Part shown: one piece after another, positions 17,790 to 25,516 of the stretch | Numbering within the stretch: the stretch's first letter is position 1 | Layout of the letters: each line of letters opens with the position of its first letter | Assembly (NCBI GenBank): GCA_023375785.1 | Contig: SZWC01023617.1 | Span: forward strand, 5,398 to 30,913 | Direction: 5' to 3' | Origin: Penium margaritaceum | Taxonomy: Eukaryota > Streptophyta > Zygnematophyceae > Desmidiales > Peniaceae | Length of the DNA: 25,516 bases | Translations under genes and position numbers: made by a program | The notes under the pieces: generated by a model | Database searches by the model: none | What the model was told of the DNA's origin: nothing | What the model saw: the letters and a program-made list of their open reading frames with translations, nothing else

Positions 17790-18336
17790 TGTTATGTCCC
17801 TCATGTACACGGGTCCCTTAACCTTGCATGTGGGCATTTCTATCATTACATTCATGGCTCACTACACAAAAACTTCAGGATTTTTATGCTGTTTGGCCGA
17901 GGGAATTTTGGCCAACTGGCCCGACCTCTGGTGTTCCATTCAAGAAATGTGTAACAACTTCGACCACTTTCTAGAGTGGTCGATAGAAGTGTCGCAAACC
18001 ATATCAATATTTCAATGTGTTTCGGTCGCCTTCTTGACAATGCTCAACTTTTGTAAAGAGCATCGTGATATTCTTGAAGCTCCCTGAATTCTTGACGGAG
18101 CTTCTCCAATCTACCACTTACATCCTTGCACGTGTCACTTGGCTCAAACGCCGAAGATCCGACTTATGCCTCATTCTCATTGTCAGAATTGTACACATGT
18201 GCTTATTTCCCTTGACACTTGTCATAGAAATACACTTATTGCTTAATACAAATTATCCATTTATGCCAAACACCTGAAGCATCTTTTCTCCCACACCTCA
18301 TCCATGTGAACCACCTACGTTCTGCGCAGTGTAACA
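17790..18336 (+). mobile_element. Family-2 5' LTR, 'LTR B' (547 bp)
   Basis: Ends TGTTATGTCCC and ...GTGTAACA (TGTTA...TAACA inverted ends), with a PBS two bases downstream. It contains three hairpins: CGACCACT with AGTGGTCG (17961-17982), ATGCTC with GAGCAT (18040-18063), and GAAGCTCC with GGAGCTTC (18076-18104). Confidence 0.9.
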
Positions 18337-18338
18337 CT

Positions 18339-18350
18339 TAGTATCAGAGC
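18339..18350 (+). other. Primer-binding site (initiator tRNA-Met type)
   Basis: TAGTATCAGAGC two bases after the LTR end. It matches the TGGTATCAGAGC consensus except for one base. Confidence 0.88.
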
Positions 18351-18460
18351 GCAGCACTGTTGGTGGGGCGACCAATGCATTAACTACATTGGGAAAACAT
18401 CACACGAGTCCTCGATGCATCTCCACCATTTAGAAGATCGCAGACTTTGCGACGACAACA

Positions 18461-19740
18461 ATGAACAAATTGAGTGCAACCGGCAACGAGCAGCAGTCCT
18501 CTGGCAACTACTCAGGCGATGGCGGATCAGCAACACGCAAAAAATGATGCTCTCCAAGTGAACAAGGAATCATCAGCAGCTTTTGCAACAAATGGTACAG
18601 CACCGATGAACTCGACGGCCAATTTGGTGGTGGACCCCTCGGACTCGGCAAACCCTTCGCCTCTCCCGCAACTCATTTGGTCAACACCTGGCATGATGGG
18701 AGGCACCTGTTGACAAACGAAAACCAACAAAGAACCATACCGGGAACCGTCAGGACTTGAGAGCCTCTACACCCATCTGATCCAGTAGCTCAACATGGCG
18801 ATGGAGGAGCTTTGTATTTCTCGTGCGTGCTAAGCAGTGGTCATTGAGAGAAATCCACAACTCTTGAGTGAACCCCAATTCGACCGGCACTTTCTGGGTC
18901 GTTCAATCCTGCAAATTCCAAGGGACCAATGGTCAGGATGTGGCTCACAATTTTGGAGGTGCATTTTCACCGCTGCAGGGGTCAACAACGAGAAAAGAAG
19001 AAAATTGACCTCGCGGCCTCGCTTTTGCATAGAACGGCTTTGAGTTTTTGGTCTGATCGAAAGAACATTCAATGGCAGCAGGAGACCGGCGGAGCTGCAT
19101 CAACGGCTCTCACGACCGCTCTCACATCGTCGACCGCAGTTGTACTACCTCTTGAGCAGATCACTTAGACATGGCATGACTCTCTCATGCCATCGAAAAT
19201 GTGGAGCGACTTTGTGCACGCTACACTTGCTCGCTTTGAAAAGCTGAATGGGAAGTCTAATGCATGGTATAGACTCCAATATCCGCGTCAGCAGTCCTGC
19301 ATGACAGAGTACACTCGGTGGTTCCGTGAGATCATCACCGGCAGTGACCTCGTTCCTGACAAAGTGGGTTTCTACTATAACGATGGCCTGAAGTGAGATA
19401 ATCAGTGAGCAATTGCCATTTTTGGCATCCAAGACGACCTTTCACAAATGATCGCAGTAGGCGACTGCACCGACAGCGCTGACTACAATGCTTGAATGCA
19501 GTTTTCCAACGGTTGGCGACCCCAAAGCCACGATCCAGATCGTTGTGGAGGACAGTCACAGTCGGCGAAAACCTTGTCTCCAATGGAGATTGACGCTGTT
19601 GATCATCGTGATCGACGGCACTGCTGGACTTGCGGAAACATTTGTCATACCTTGCGTGACTGCCGAAAGTGGTAATAGCAAGCCAAAAGGGAGGGAAGTC
19701 ATAGAAAAGAGTGAAGAGTCACGAAACAGAAAATGACAAG
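18461..19740 (+). pseudogene. Family-2 gypsy Gag
   Basis: The particle protein of the element. A possible ATG is at 18461, but the longer early frame runs from about 18474 and is Ser/Ala/Asn-rich with no known motif. The capsid region is recognisable at 19187-19396: WSDFVHATLARFEKL, then CMTEYTRWFREIITGSDLVP and GFYYNDGLK, which fit the retrotransposon gag domain. Downstream SPMEIDAVDHRDRRH leads into the zinc knuckle CWTCGNICHTLRDC (19622-19663, C-x2-C-x4-H-x4-C). Stops after 18713, at 19168 and after 19396 and several frame changes break it. It is homologous in layout, not closely in sequence, to the family-1 Gag. Confidence 0.85.
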
Positions 19741-19904
19741 AGTAGAGGGCAAAGCTCCTGTCTGATCGGGAAAATCTGTGCCGACCAATCGTCCAGTTGA
19801 GAAGTTGAAATTGCTGCAGAAGAGGGTTCCTAGCCAGAGGTACAAGGACGACAAACTGACAATACCACTGTGGGTGCAACCGAGGGGCTGTAAAAGTCGC
19901 AAAA

Positions 19905-20340
19905 CGATACCACAAAACTAGATGGAGGATCTTCTCACAATTTTGTCAGCTAAGAAATAGTTTAGAAGATGGATTTGTGGACCGAACCGAGATTCTTTGA
20001 AGGAAAAACCGTCGATGGACGACTGCAGTTCCGTTGACTTTGTGAGCCACTCCGATTGCAGATCGGAGATCTGCACGCCGTAACAGTTTGGAGGTCTTGC
20101 CAAATGAGCAACCACAAAATCATCCTCCAACGAGATTTCCTGTATTGGCACAATCTGTAGGTTGATTGGTGTAGTGAAGCAATTTGCATCAGTAATAATG
20201 GCGCAAAGGGACACTTGCCTCTCATCGAGCGACCCATGACCAAGGTGCGATTAGAAAAAGTAGGAAAGGTGGAAGCAATAAAGGAAGTTTCAATATCTCT
20301 GGACGTGGCCAAGCGATACCTAAGCGTGGAGCCAAGCGTG
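19905..20340 (+). pseudogene. Family-2 gypsy protease
   Basis: The plus strand reads DGGSSHNFVS around 19922-19952, matching the retroelement protease active site D-[ST]-G-x-S-H-x-F-V-S with Gly in the second place. It is followed by EIV, KMDLWTEP and KTVDGRLQFR, with in-frame TAA, TAG and TGA. The later part (about 20110-20140) has the strand-rich end of the fold in a decayed state. The opposite strand is also open here (19918-20214, 98 codons), but this looks like a shadow of the protease. Confidence 0.75.
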
Positions 20341-20399
20341 GCTAAACATTACAGTTGTCGAAGCAACACCGACAGCATCAACACCTGAGAAGTTCGTAG

Positions 20400-21300
20400 C
20401 ACGTCCAAGGGAGTTTGTGGAGCTCATTGAGGAGTTCAAAGGGAGTTTTTCGGAGAACTATACCCGGAGTCACCACCGCAACACAAAATTGACCTTGAGA
20501 TAGACCTGAAGCCTGACAGCAGACCAAAGGTGAAGGGGACCTATCAGGTGAGCAATCACGAGCTGACCGAACTCCAAAAGCAGTTGGATGAGATGCTCGG
20601 GCAGGGGTTCATCTGATTCTCCTCATCACCCTACGCAACACTAGTTTTTTTGTAAGGAGGAAAACAGGAGAGATGTGGATGTGTGTGGACTATCGAGCGT
20701 TTAAAAACATCACCATCAAGAACCGCTACCTCCTTCCATCAGCAGATGAACTGTTCAACCAACTCCGTGGGGCTCGGATTTTTAGGAAAATTGACCTACG
20801 CAGCGGCCCATCATCAGATCCATGCATCTGATAAGGATGTCGAGAAGACGACATTCTACACCACGTACATGTAGTTCGAGTTCATGGTCATGCCGTTTGG
20901 ACTCACCAACAACGTCGCAACATTTATAACAGTGATAAACAATATTTTTCGCCCGTACCTCCATGGCTTTGTGGTCGTGTACCTCGACGACATCCCGGTG
21001 TACATCGGTACCCCGAAGGAACACAATGGACATCTCTGAAACGTTCTTGAGATTTTGATAAAGAGAAAACTTCTTTGTAAAAATCTTGAAGTGCGACTTT
21101 GGTCACCGTTCATTCGAGTTTTGGACCATATCATCGGCGGCGGACAGGTCACCATGGACACAAAAAAGGTGGAAGCGGTTGTTGACTGGCCGACACCCAC
21201 AAATGTTTGGAACGTCCAGGTGTTTTTTGGCTGCAATTTGTAAACGATTATGTCCGGGTGTCAGCGCCTCTCTCCAATCTCACTCGGAAAATCACTAAGT
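20400..21300 (+). pseudogene. Family-2 gypsy reverse transcriptase
   Basis: Motifs in order: PQHKIDLEIDLKPDSRPKVK with GTYQVSNHELTELQKQLDEM (20478-20600), GFI-stop-FSSSPYAT (TGA 20614-20616), MWMCVDYRAF (20672-20701, in another frame), and NRYLLPSADELFNQL (20719-20765). Back in the first frame come HHQIHASDKDVEKTTFYTTY, FEFMVMPFGLTNNVATFI, and the intact catalytic YLDD at 20980-20991. It ends with VTMDTKKVEAVVDWPTPTN. Two compensating frame changes (one at the T run near 20644) and stops at 20872-20874 and 21037-21039 inactivate it. The intact YLDD contrasts with family 1, where this motif is lost. Confidence 0.93.
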
Positions 21301-21375
21301 GGAATTGGAGGGACATCGAACAAGAAGCATTTTAATCATTTTAGAAATGCTTAGACCTCGGCGCAAGCGTTATGA

Positions 21376-21770
21376 TTGGCATATCCAATGGTGGATTCCA
21401 TCATGGCCACCTATGCTTCCGATCGATCCATCGGAGTCGTTGTCCTCCAAGACAACGGCGGTGGAGAACAAAGGATCGCGTACATGTCACGAAAACTATG
21501 CGGACCGGAACTCAACTATGTTGTACACAAAAAGGAGATGTTCACAGTCGTACATGCGTTCAGGTTATGGCGGTGCTACCTGGAATGTCACCGATGCATC
21601 ATTCGCACCGACCATCATGCCCCAAAATTTCTCAAGACCCAGCCCAATTGAAGGCATCGACAAACTCGATGGATGGAGTTCCTTCAGTCCATCTTTGATT
21701 ACAACAATGAGCACTGGCCCGGGAAAACAAATTGGGCGAATGCTCTAAGTCGGCAACCAGATTTGATGGT
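21376..21770 (+). pseudogene. Family-2 gypsy RNase H
   Basis: Reads ATYASDRSIGVVVLQDNGGG, then QRIAYMSRKL, KKEMFTVVHAFRLWRCYL and IIRTDHHAPKFLKTQPN (open 21376-21651). After a frame change, WMEFLQSIFDYNNEHWPGKT and ALSRQPDL follow. The first catalytic Asp of the TDASD motif is Tyr (TAT, 21412-21414), while the Glu of the helix and the TDHH Asp remain. It continues directly from RT and leads to the integrase zinc finger. Confidence 0.9.
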
Positions 21771-21899
21771 GAGATCAGCACGTTACTCGTCGAACTAGAC
21801 CCATACCTCACAAAGTTGTTCGCGAAAGGTTACGAGGAGTTTGACGGGTACAAAAAAACAAAGTTATGGTTTGACGACCCCTACTGGCGACGGTGATTC

Positions 21900-22745
21900 A
21901 CTCACCAGGTCGTCGTGCCTCCAAATGAGGAGCTACGACGGATGCTATTGGAGGAGTGCCATGACACCGGTCTAGGTGGAAACTTCGGCGAGGAAAAGAC
22001 ACTCAAGAAGCTGGCAAACTGTTCGTGGGACAAGATGTAGGCCGTCGTGGCGGCCTTTTGCAAATTGTGCCACACATATGAGAGACAAAGATATCGTTGC
22101 AGGCGGCCACCTGGTCTGCTTCAACCCCTACCCATTTTTGGCCAGATAAAAATATCACCAGTCGTTTTTTTCACAAACTGATGACACGTTACGGCAGTCA
22201 GATCCACCTATCTACGACGTTCCACTATCAGACCGACCGGCAAACCGAGCAAACCAACTAGATGCTTGAATAACTTCTCCGAACTTTATACAAGCCACAC
22301 GGTACTGATTTGGCAATGAAACTACCGACCGCCAATCTCACATACAACTCCGCCACTTCCACCGCAACTGGTAAAATAATCTCCTGCCACACCGGCTCGA
22401 TTACAGAGCTTGAGCAACATTCTTGTGGTTGACATTCACCACCGAGACTTTGCAAGCATTTGAGAGGAAACACGACAAACCCTCGCGAAGATGCAAGCAG
22501 TCATGAAGCGGGCAACCGATCAGCATCGCAGCGATGACGTATTCAGCACCGACGATCGCGTCCTCCTCAGCTCTATGAATATCAAACTCCAAGGACACAA
22601 CTCCGCGAAGCTCAATCATCGCTGGTTGGGACCGTTTGAGATTGAGGGAATGGAAACCTTAGTCGTCGCTCGCCTTCGTCTCCCTGACAGCATGGCGATC
22701 CACTTTGTCTTCCACATCAGCAAGCTCAAGCACTACTTGGACGCG
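21900..22745 (+). pseudogene. Family-2 gypsy integrase with most of the catalytic core deleted
   Basis: The zinc-binding region is clear: EELRRMLLEECHDTGLGGNF, KTLKKLANCSWDKM, FCKLCHTYERQRYR and GLLQPLPI (about 21928-22136). Asn replaces the second zinc-binding His (GGNFG for GHxG). About 45 bp later the sequence is already at GSQIHLSTTFHYQTDRQTEQ (about 22195-22255), which normally follows roughly 110 residues of core. Both Asp of the DDE triad are therefore absent. The C-terminus (22491-22745) is well preserved: DVFSTDDRVLLSSMNIKL, KLNHRWLGPFEIEG and SMAIHFVFHISKLKHY. Confidence 0.9.
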
Positions 22746-22784
22746 TCATAACTCCCCCGACAGAGACATCACACCTCCACTACC

Positions 22785-22945
22785 TGTACAAGTGGACGAG
22801 GATGCGGAGTACGTGATTGAAGATATCATTGAACATCGACGCCGTTGAAAAAAGACCTAGTATTTGGTCAAGTTGCACGGCTACGACGCCGTGCACAACA
22901 GCTGGGAGCCCTACGGCAACCTCTGAGACGTCGATCATCTGATCG
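22785..22945 (+). pseudogene. Family-2 chromodomain
   Basis: Plus-strand reading DEDAEYVIEDIIEHRRR, a stop, KKT, YLVKLHGYDAVHNSWEPYGN. This fits the chromodomain pattern (aromatic YxVExIxxxR, YLVKWxGY, SWEP). Trp of the YLVKW core is Leu, and two stops interrupt it. In chromoviruses this C-terminal domain steers integration. Confidence 0.88.
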
Positions 22946-23002
22946 ATGGTAACTTTTGCCATCATCAACCTACGTCTACTAGCGCGTCGTGACGTTGCGG
23001 TT

Positions 23003-23016
23003 AAAAGGGGGGAAAG
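23003..23016 (+). other. Polypurine tract of the family-2 element
   Basis: AAAAGGGGGGAAAG directly precedes the 3' LTR, as needed for plus-strand DNA priming. Confidence 0.9.
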
Positions 23017-23528
23017 TGTTATGTCCCTAACGTACACGAGTCCCTAACGACGACGATGACGACGCCGACGACGACGACGACGTGGGCATTTCTGTTATTA
23101 CATTCTTGGCCCCCTGTGCAACGACTTCACGACTTCATTTTGGCCAAGTGCCCTGACCTCCTGTGTTCCATTCCAGAAGTTTCTAACAACTTTGACCACT
23201 TTCCAAAATGGTCAACAGAAGTGCCACGAACCACATCCATGTTTCGATATCGTTCGGTCGCCTTCTGGACGACGCTCGACTTTCATAAAGAAGCGTCGTG
23301 ATATTCTCGATGCCTCCCGACTTCCCGACGGAGCTTCTGGAATCCACCACTCATGACGCGACCTGGCACATATTTCTTGGCTCGAATTCCAATGACTTAT
23401 GCCTTATTCTCATTCTGAGGGTATGTGCTCGACTTACTCAACACTTGTCGAAGTACACTTCCTGCTTCATACAAATTATCCATCTGTCCTCAACACCCGA
23501 AAAGTTCTTGTACGTCAGAGACGTAACA
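23017..23528 (+). mobile_element. Family-2 3' LTR, 'LTR C' (512 bp)
   Basis: Starts TGTTATGTCCCTAACG and ends ...GACGTAACA. It aligns with LTRs A and B. A (ACG)n-type run at 23047-23082 replaces a short segment of LTR B, and the LTR lacks about 20 bp near 23115. The stem at 23269-23299 is a perfect 8-bp pairing. Confidence 0.88.
23047..23082. repeat. (ACG)n microsatellite inside LTR C
   Basis: About twelve ACG triplets with two substituted units (ATG, CCG). Absent from LTRs A and B. Confidence 0.9.
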
Positions 23529-24111
23529 CTCGGCTACGATAGTTCTTCCTGAAGTGTTTTCAGGTCTTATTTTGACGAATTTGCCGTGTCGTTTGCACGC
23601 TGGAATTTCGGCCATTTCCGCTGTGCATACGTCATGCTGACTGTCGTCTGTGCCGCCGAAACCTGCGAACGACGGTAGAGAAGCAACGACAGAAACTGCC
23701 TGGCAACCGTTTCGCAAACCTTTCCCCCCGCGCAGCATCTTTACTCGCCACCATCTTCCCTCACCTTCTCCCCTCCCCCCGTATTCCTCTCTTTCTCTGA
23801 AGCTCCAATGTGGATCGCCGGCGCTGAGGCAGCAGCATGACTGTGGAGGCTTTAAACTTTCGCCAAAATTTCTAAGACTCAAGAAAAAGCAAAAGCAGCA
23901 GCATGACTCCGCACAGAGTTGCAGTCTGCGCACTTCTGCGCGTGTTTGCCACGTCAGCTTCCTCTGCCGATGACGTGACTTGCGCCACTGGTGGAAGCGC
24001 GGGGATGCGCACGTTGGCGGTGCCCATCATGATGGCTCCGCACCATCGGCGGCAGATGGCGCTCCTGCTGCTACGCCTGTGCACGCCTGTAAGTCTCCCA
24101 CCATGTTTTCA
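23529..24111. other. Unique flank, no recognised gene
   Basis: A plus-strand open frame (23650-23973) and its neighbours are rich in Ser, Pro and Arg and show no domain. The stretch becomes CAG/CTG-rich from 23895. I see no promoter or splice evidence. Confidence 0.5.
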
Positions 24112-24150
24112 TTCTGCTCCTGCTGCTCCTCCTCCTAGTTCTACTGCTAC

Positions 24151-24190
<40 letters not shown>

Positions 24191-24600
24191 ACCGCTGGCA
24201 CTGATGATGCTACTCTTGCTGCTGCTGCTGCTGCTGCTACTGTTGCTTCTGCTTCTGCTTCTGCTGCTGCTGCTGCCGCTGCGCGCTGCTTAATCTGGTG
24301 CTACTGCTGCTGCTGCCGCCTGATTCGCTACCTCCACTGCTGTGCATGCTGGTGACGGCATTGCTTGCCGTGAAGGTATGATTTGGTGAAGGTGTGACTT
24401 GTTTCAACTGCTTCGTCGATGTGGTAAGTAGATGCTGCTGCTGCACCTGCTGCTGCTGTGCTATGCCAGCGGGCTTGCCCTTCTCAGTGAGGGAGCGGTG
24501 ATGAGAGTTTTCTGCTGATGCTGCTGTGGTGGCTTCTTGTGCTGCTACCGCTGCTGCTGTGGCTGCTGCCACTGCCGCCTGTGCTGCTTACATGACCCGT
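24112..24600. repeat. CTG/GCT triplet-repeat region
   Basis: Long imperfect (GCT)n tracts at 24112-24345 and 24430-24600. On the plus strand they read as poly-Ala/Leu/Cys, on the minus strand as poly-Gln/Ser/Ala. The minus-strand frame at 24237-24572 (no ATG, begins GTG) contains a less repetitive, hydrophilic middle (ENSHHRSLTEKGKPAG, SPNHTFTASNAVTSMHSSGG) between Gln runs. This could be part of a low-complexity regulatory protein exon, but nothing beyond composition supports that. Confidence 0.6.
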
Positions 24601-24749
24601 GCTCACCTGCGAGTGTCTTCAAGACCCTCACTGCGGAAGACGGTGTCTAGCTTGTTGCTTGAGTTGCATGACCCTTTACTGCTGACTCTGGTTTGGCTAT
24701 TGGCTGTGCTTCGCTTGCCGGTGCTGCTTCCACCAACGCTGCTGATGCT

Positions 24750-24905
24750 GCTGGTGGTGGTGGTGGTTGTGGTGGTGGGGGGTTGGGAGCTGGGGGCGGG
24801 GATGGGGGTTGAGGTTGGGTGGGGGGGGGGGAGGGGGCGGCAGCGGTGGCGGCGGCGGCAGGGGCGGTAGTGGTGAAAATGGTAGTGGTGGACATGGTGG
24901 TGTTG
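24750..24905. repeat. GGT/GGGG-rich purine-pyrimidine skewed tract
   Basis: Strongly G-rich on the plus strand with many runs of three or more G, so G-quadruplex formation is possible. The minus strand reads as Pro-rich in two frames and the plus strand as Gly/Val-rich. It is low complexity and I do not call a gene. Confidence 0.7.
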
Positions 24906-25195
24906 TGCTGGTGGTGGTGCTTGACATGAATATTGATTTTTGCCCGTACAGCACTAAGTTCAATATTTTGTGAGTGATCTAGGGAAAGTAGATTTTGTTT
25001 TTTTCCGAACAAAGGTGGGGACAATGTCAGCGTCCTGCTTGCCACAGCAAACAAGACATAGTACCATCCATGGTTTTTTTTTTTCCCTTCTATTGAAATG
25101 GTTAGTAAAAGCAAGAGCAACGCCGTCGCGAATTGGCGCAACCACATGCATTGAAGACGCTCAGCTGCCAGTAAAGCTGGGGAGACATCCTATTT

Positions 25196-25402
25196 TTAGA
25201 CCTTAATGAAGACAGGCTCAACCCCACAGACGGCGGAGACTGCCAACAAATTCCGAGCCCTTTCCACCTGAGCCAACGGCGTCACCTTCTCCTCCAGAGG
25301 AGGCGCTCTGGCCTTGTCATACGGCATGCTAAGGAGCCGAATGACCGCTACTTGGCTCTCAATGCCAGCAATGCAGACGTGGTGCGCCAAGGCGGCCGCA
25401 GC
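25196..25402 (-). CDS. Unrecognised open frame, possible terminal exon
   Basis: About 68 codons are open on the minus strand, ending ...VCGVEPVFIKV and TAA. Unlike its surroundings the translation is of normal complexity (VCIAGIESQVAVIRLLSMPY, then KVTPLAQVERARNLLAVSAV). It has no ATG, and an in-frame TGA lies just upstream (25403-25405), so it could only be a coding exon entered by splicing, or chance. I do not recognise a family. Confidence 0.15.
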   Translation of the reverse strand, partial: AAAALAHHVCIAGIESQVAVIRLLSMPYDKARAPPLEEKVTPLAQVERARNLLAVSAVCGVEPVFIKV

Positions 25403-25497
25403 TCATCGAGGCCAATGCTGGTGGGCTTCGGACGAGCAGTTTTGCGGTCCCTGTGCCATGCAGTGGCGGCAGAGGCAGTGGCGGCGGCGGTCACAGC

Positions 25498-25516
25498 GGG
25501 GGGGGGGGGGGGGGGG
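25498..25516. other. Terminal G run
   Basis: The window ends in an uninterrupted G homopolymer after GC-rich triplets. This may be a real mononucleotide run or a low-quality contig edge. Confidence 0.6.

Larger units (their letters stand above)
17790..23528 (+). mobile_element. Family-2 Ty3/gypsy chromovirus, near full length but dead
   Basis: 5' LTR, PBS, gag with CCHC knuckle, protease, RT, RNase H, integrase remnant, chromodomain, polypurine tract and 3' LTR are all present in the correct order over 5.7 kb. The 5 bp outside the LTRs (TCCTG before, CTCGG after) do not match, and the two LTRs are only about three-quarters identical by eye. The insertion is therefore old, or its ends come from different copies. 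Stops, frameshifts and an integrase core deletion make it nonautonomous. Confidence 0.88.

Noticed and set aside
17629..18087. 152-codon plus-strand ORF
   Set aside because: Spans the junction of two LTRs (A into B) and is not conserved in LTR C.
19918..20312. Overlapping minus-strand ORFs of 98 and 116 codons
   Set aside because: They lie opposite the family-2 protease, whose DGGSSHNFVS motif reads on the plus strand. Treated as shadows.
17785..23533. Target-site duplication for the family-2 element 17790-23528
   Set aside because: The flanking pentamers TCCTG and CTCGG do not match.
23903..24355. 150-codon plus-strand ORF with poly-Ala
   Set aside because: Arises from (GCT)n repeats. There is no non-repetitive domain.
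24750..24905. Gly-rich or Pro-rich structural protein
   Set aside because: Homopolymer-like G tracts give Gly or Pro translations in several frames on each strand. There is no start, domain or splice support.

Overview
The window is eukaryotic and made almost entirely of degraded transposable elements. It holds no bacterial-type operons, no rRNA or tRNA gene that I can see, and no intact host gene. The elements are plant-type: two Ty3/gypsy lineages whose primer-binding sites match the 3' end of initiator tRNA-Met, one of them with a C-terminal chromodomain (chromovirus), plus a Ty1/copia remnant. This suggests a plant-lineage genome. The triplet-rich low-complexity DNA and the style of the gag proteins would fit a streptophyte alga, but I cannot fix the species.

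Layout. 1-2864: a 1.18-kb segment present twice as direct copies (1-1179 and 1684-2864), with a single N at 1180. 2865-3760: no supported gene. About 3760-4400 (-): the C-terminal end of a copia polyprotein (RNase H). 4617-4925 (+): the integrase C-terminus and first half of the chromodomain of a gypsy element, here called family 2. 4926-17102: a foreign block bracketed by a perfect 8-bp direct repeat. It contains AT-rich ends, a 47-bp tandem repeat, and a gypsy element (family 1) on the minus strand in the order integrase, RNase H, RT, protease, gag, leader, PBS and 5' LTR, read from left to right. It also contains a 3.16-kb gag/leader/LTR segment present twice (9875-13037 and 13039-16202) around an N at 13038, and a cluster of short repeats with long inverted arms. 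17111-17766 (+): the second half of the interrupted family-2 element (chromodomain tail, polypurine tract, 3' LTR). 17790-23528 (+): a second family-2 element with both LTRs, PBS, gag, PR, RT, RNase H, a gutted integrase, chromodomain and polypurine tract. 23529-25516: low-complexity CTG/CCG/GGT-rich DNA with weak ORFs, ending in a G run.

History inferred from the sequence. A family-2 chromovirus was split inside its chromodomain by an insertion that made an 8-bp target duplication. The family-1 gypsy lies inside that insertion, and another family-2 copy lies 23 bp beyond the old 3' LTR. All coding copies are dead, with stops, frameshifts and lost catalytic residues. Many stops look like CGA (Arg) to TGA, as expected from decay of methylated CpG.

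Both large duplications touch a single N, and their copies differ by roughly 1.2-1.3% (counted by eye). They are best explained as unmerged overlapping contigs or haplotypes, not real duplications. I found no previously undescribed functional system. The most informative observations are the nested insertion, the covarying LTR stem, the twin LTR-end hairpins and the assembly artefacts.
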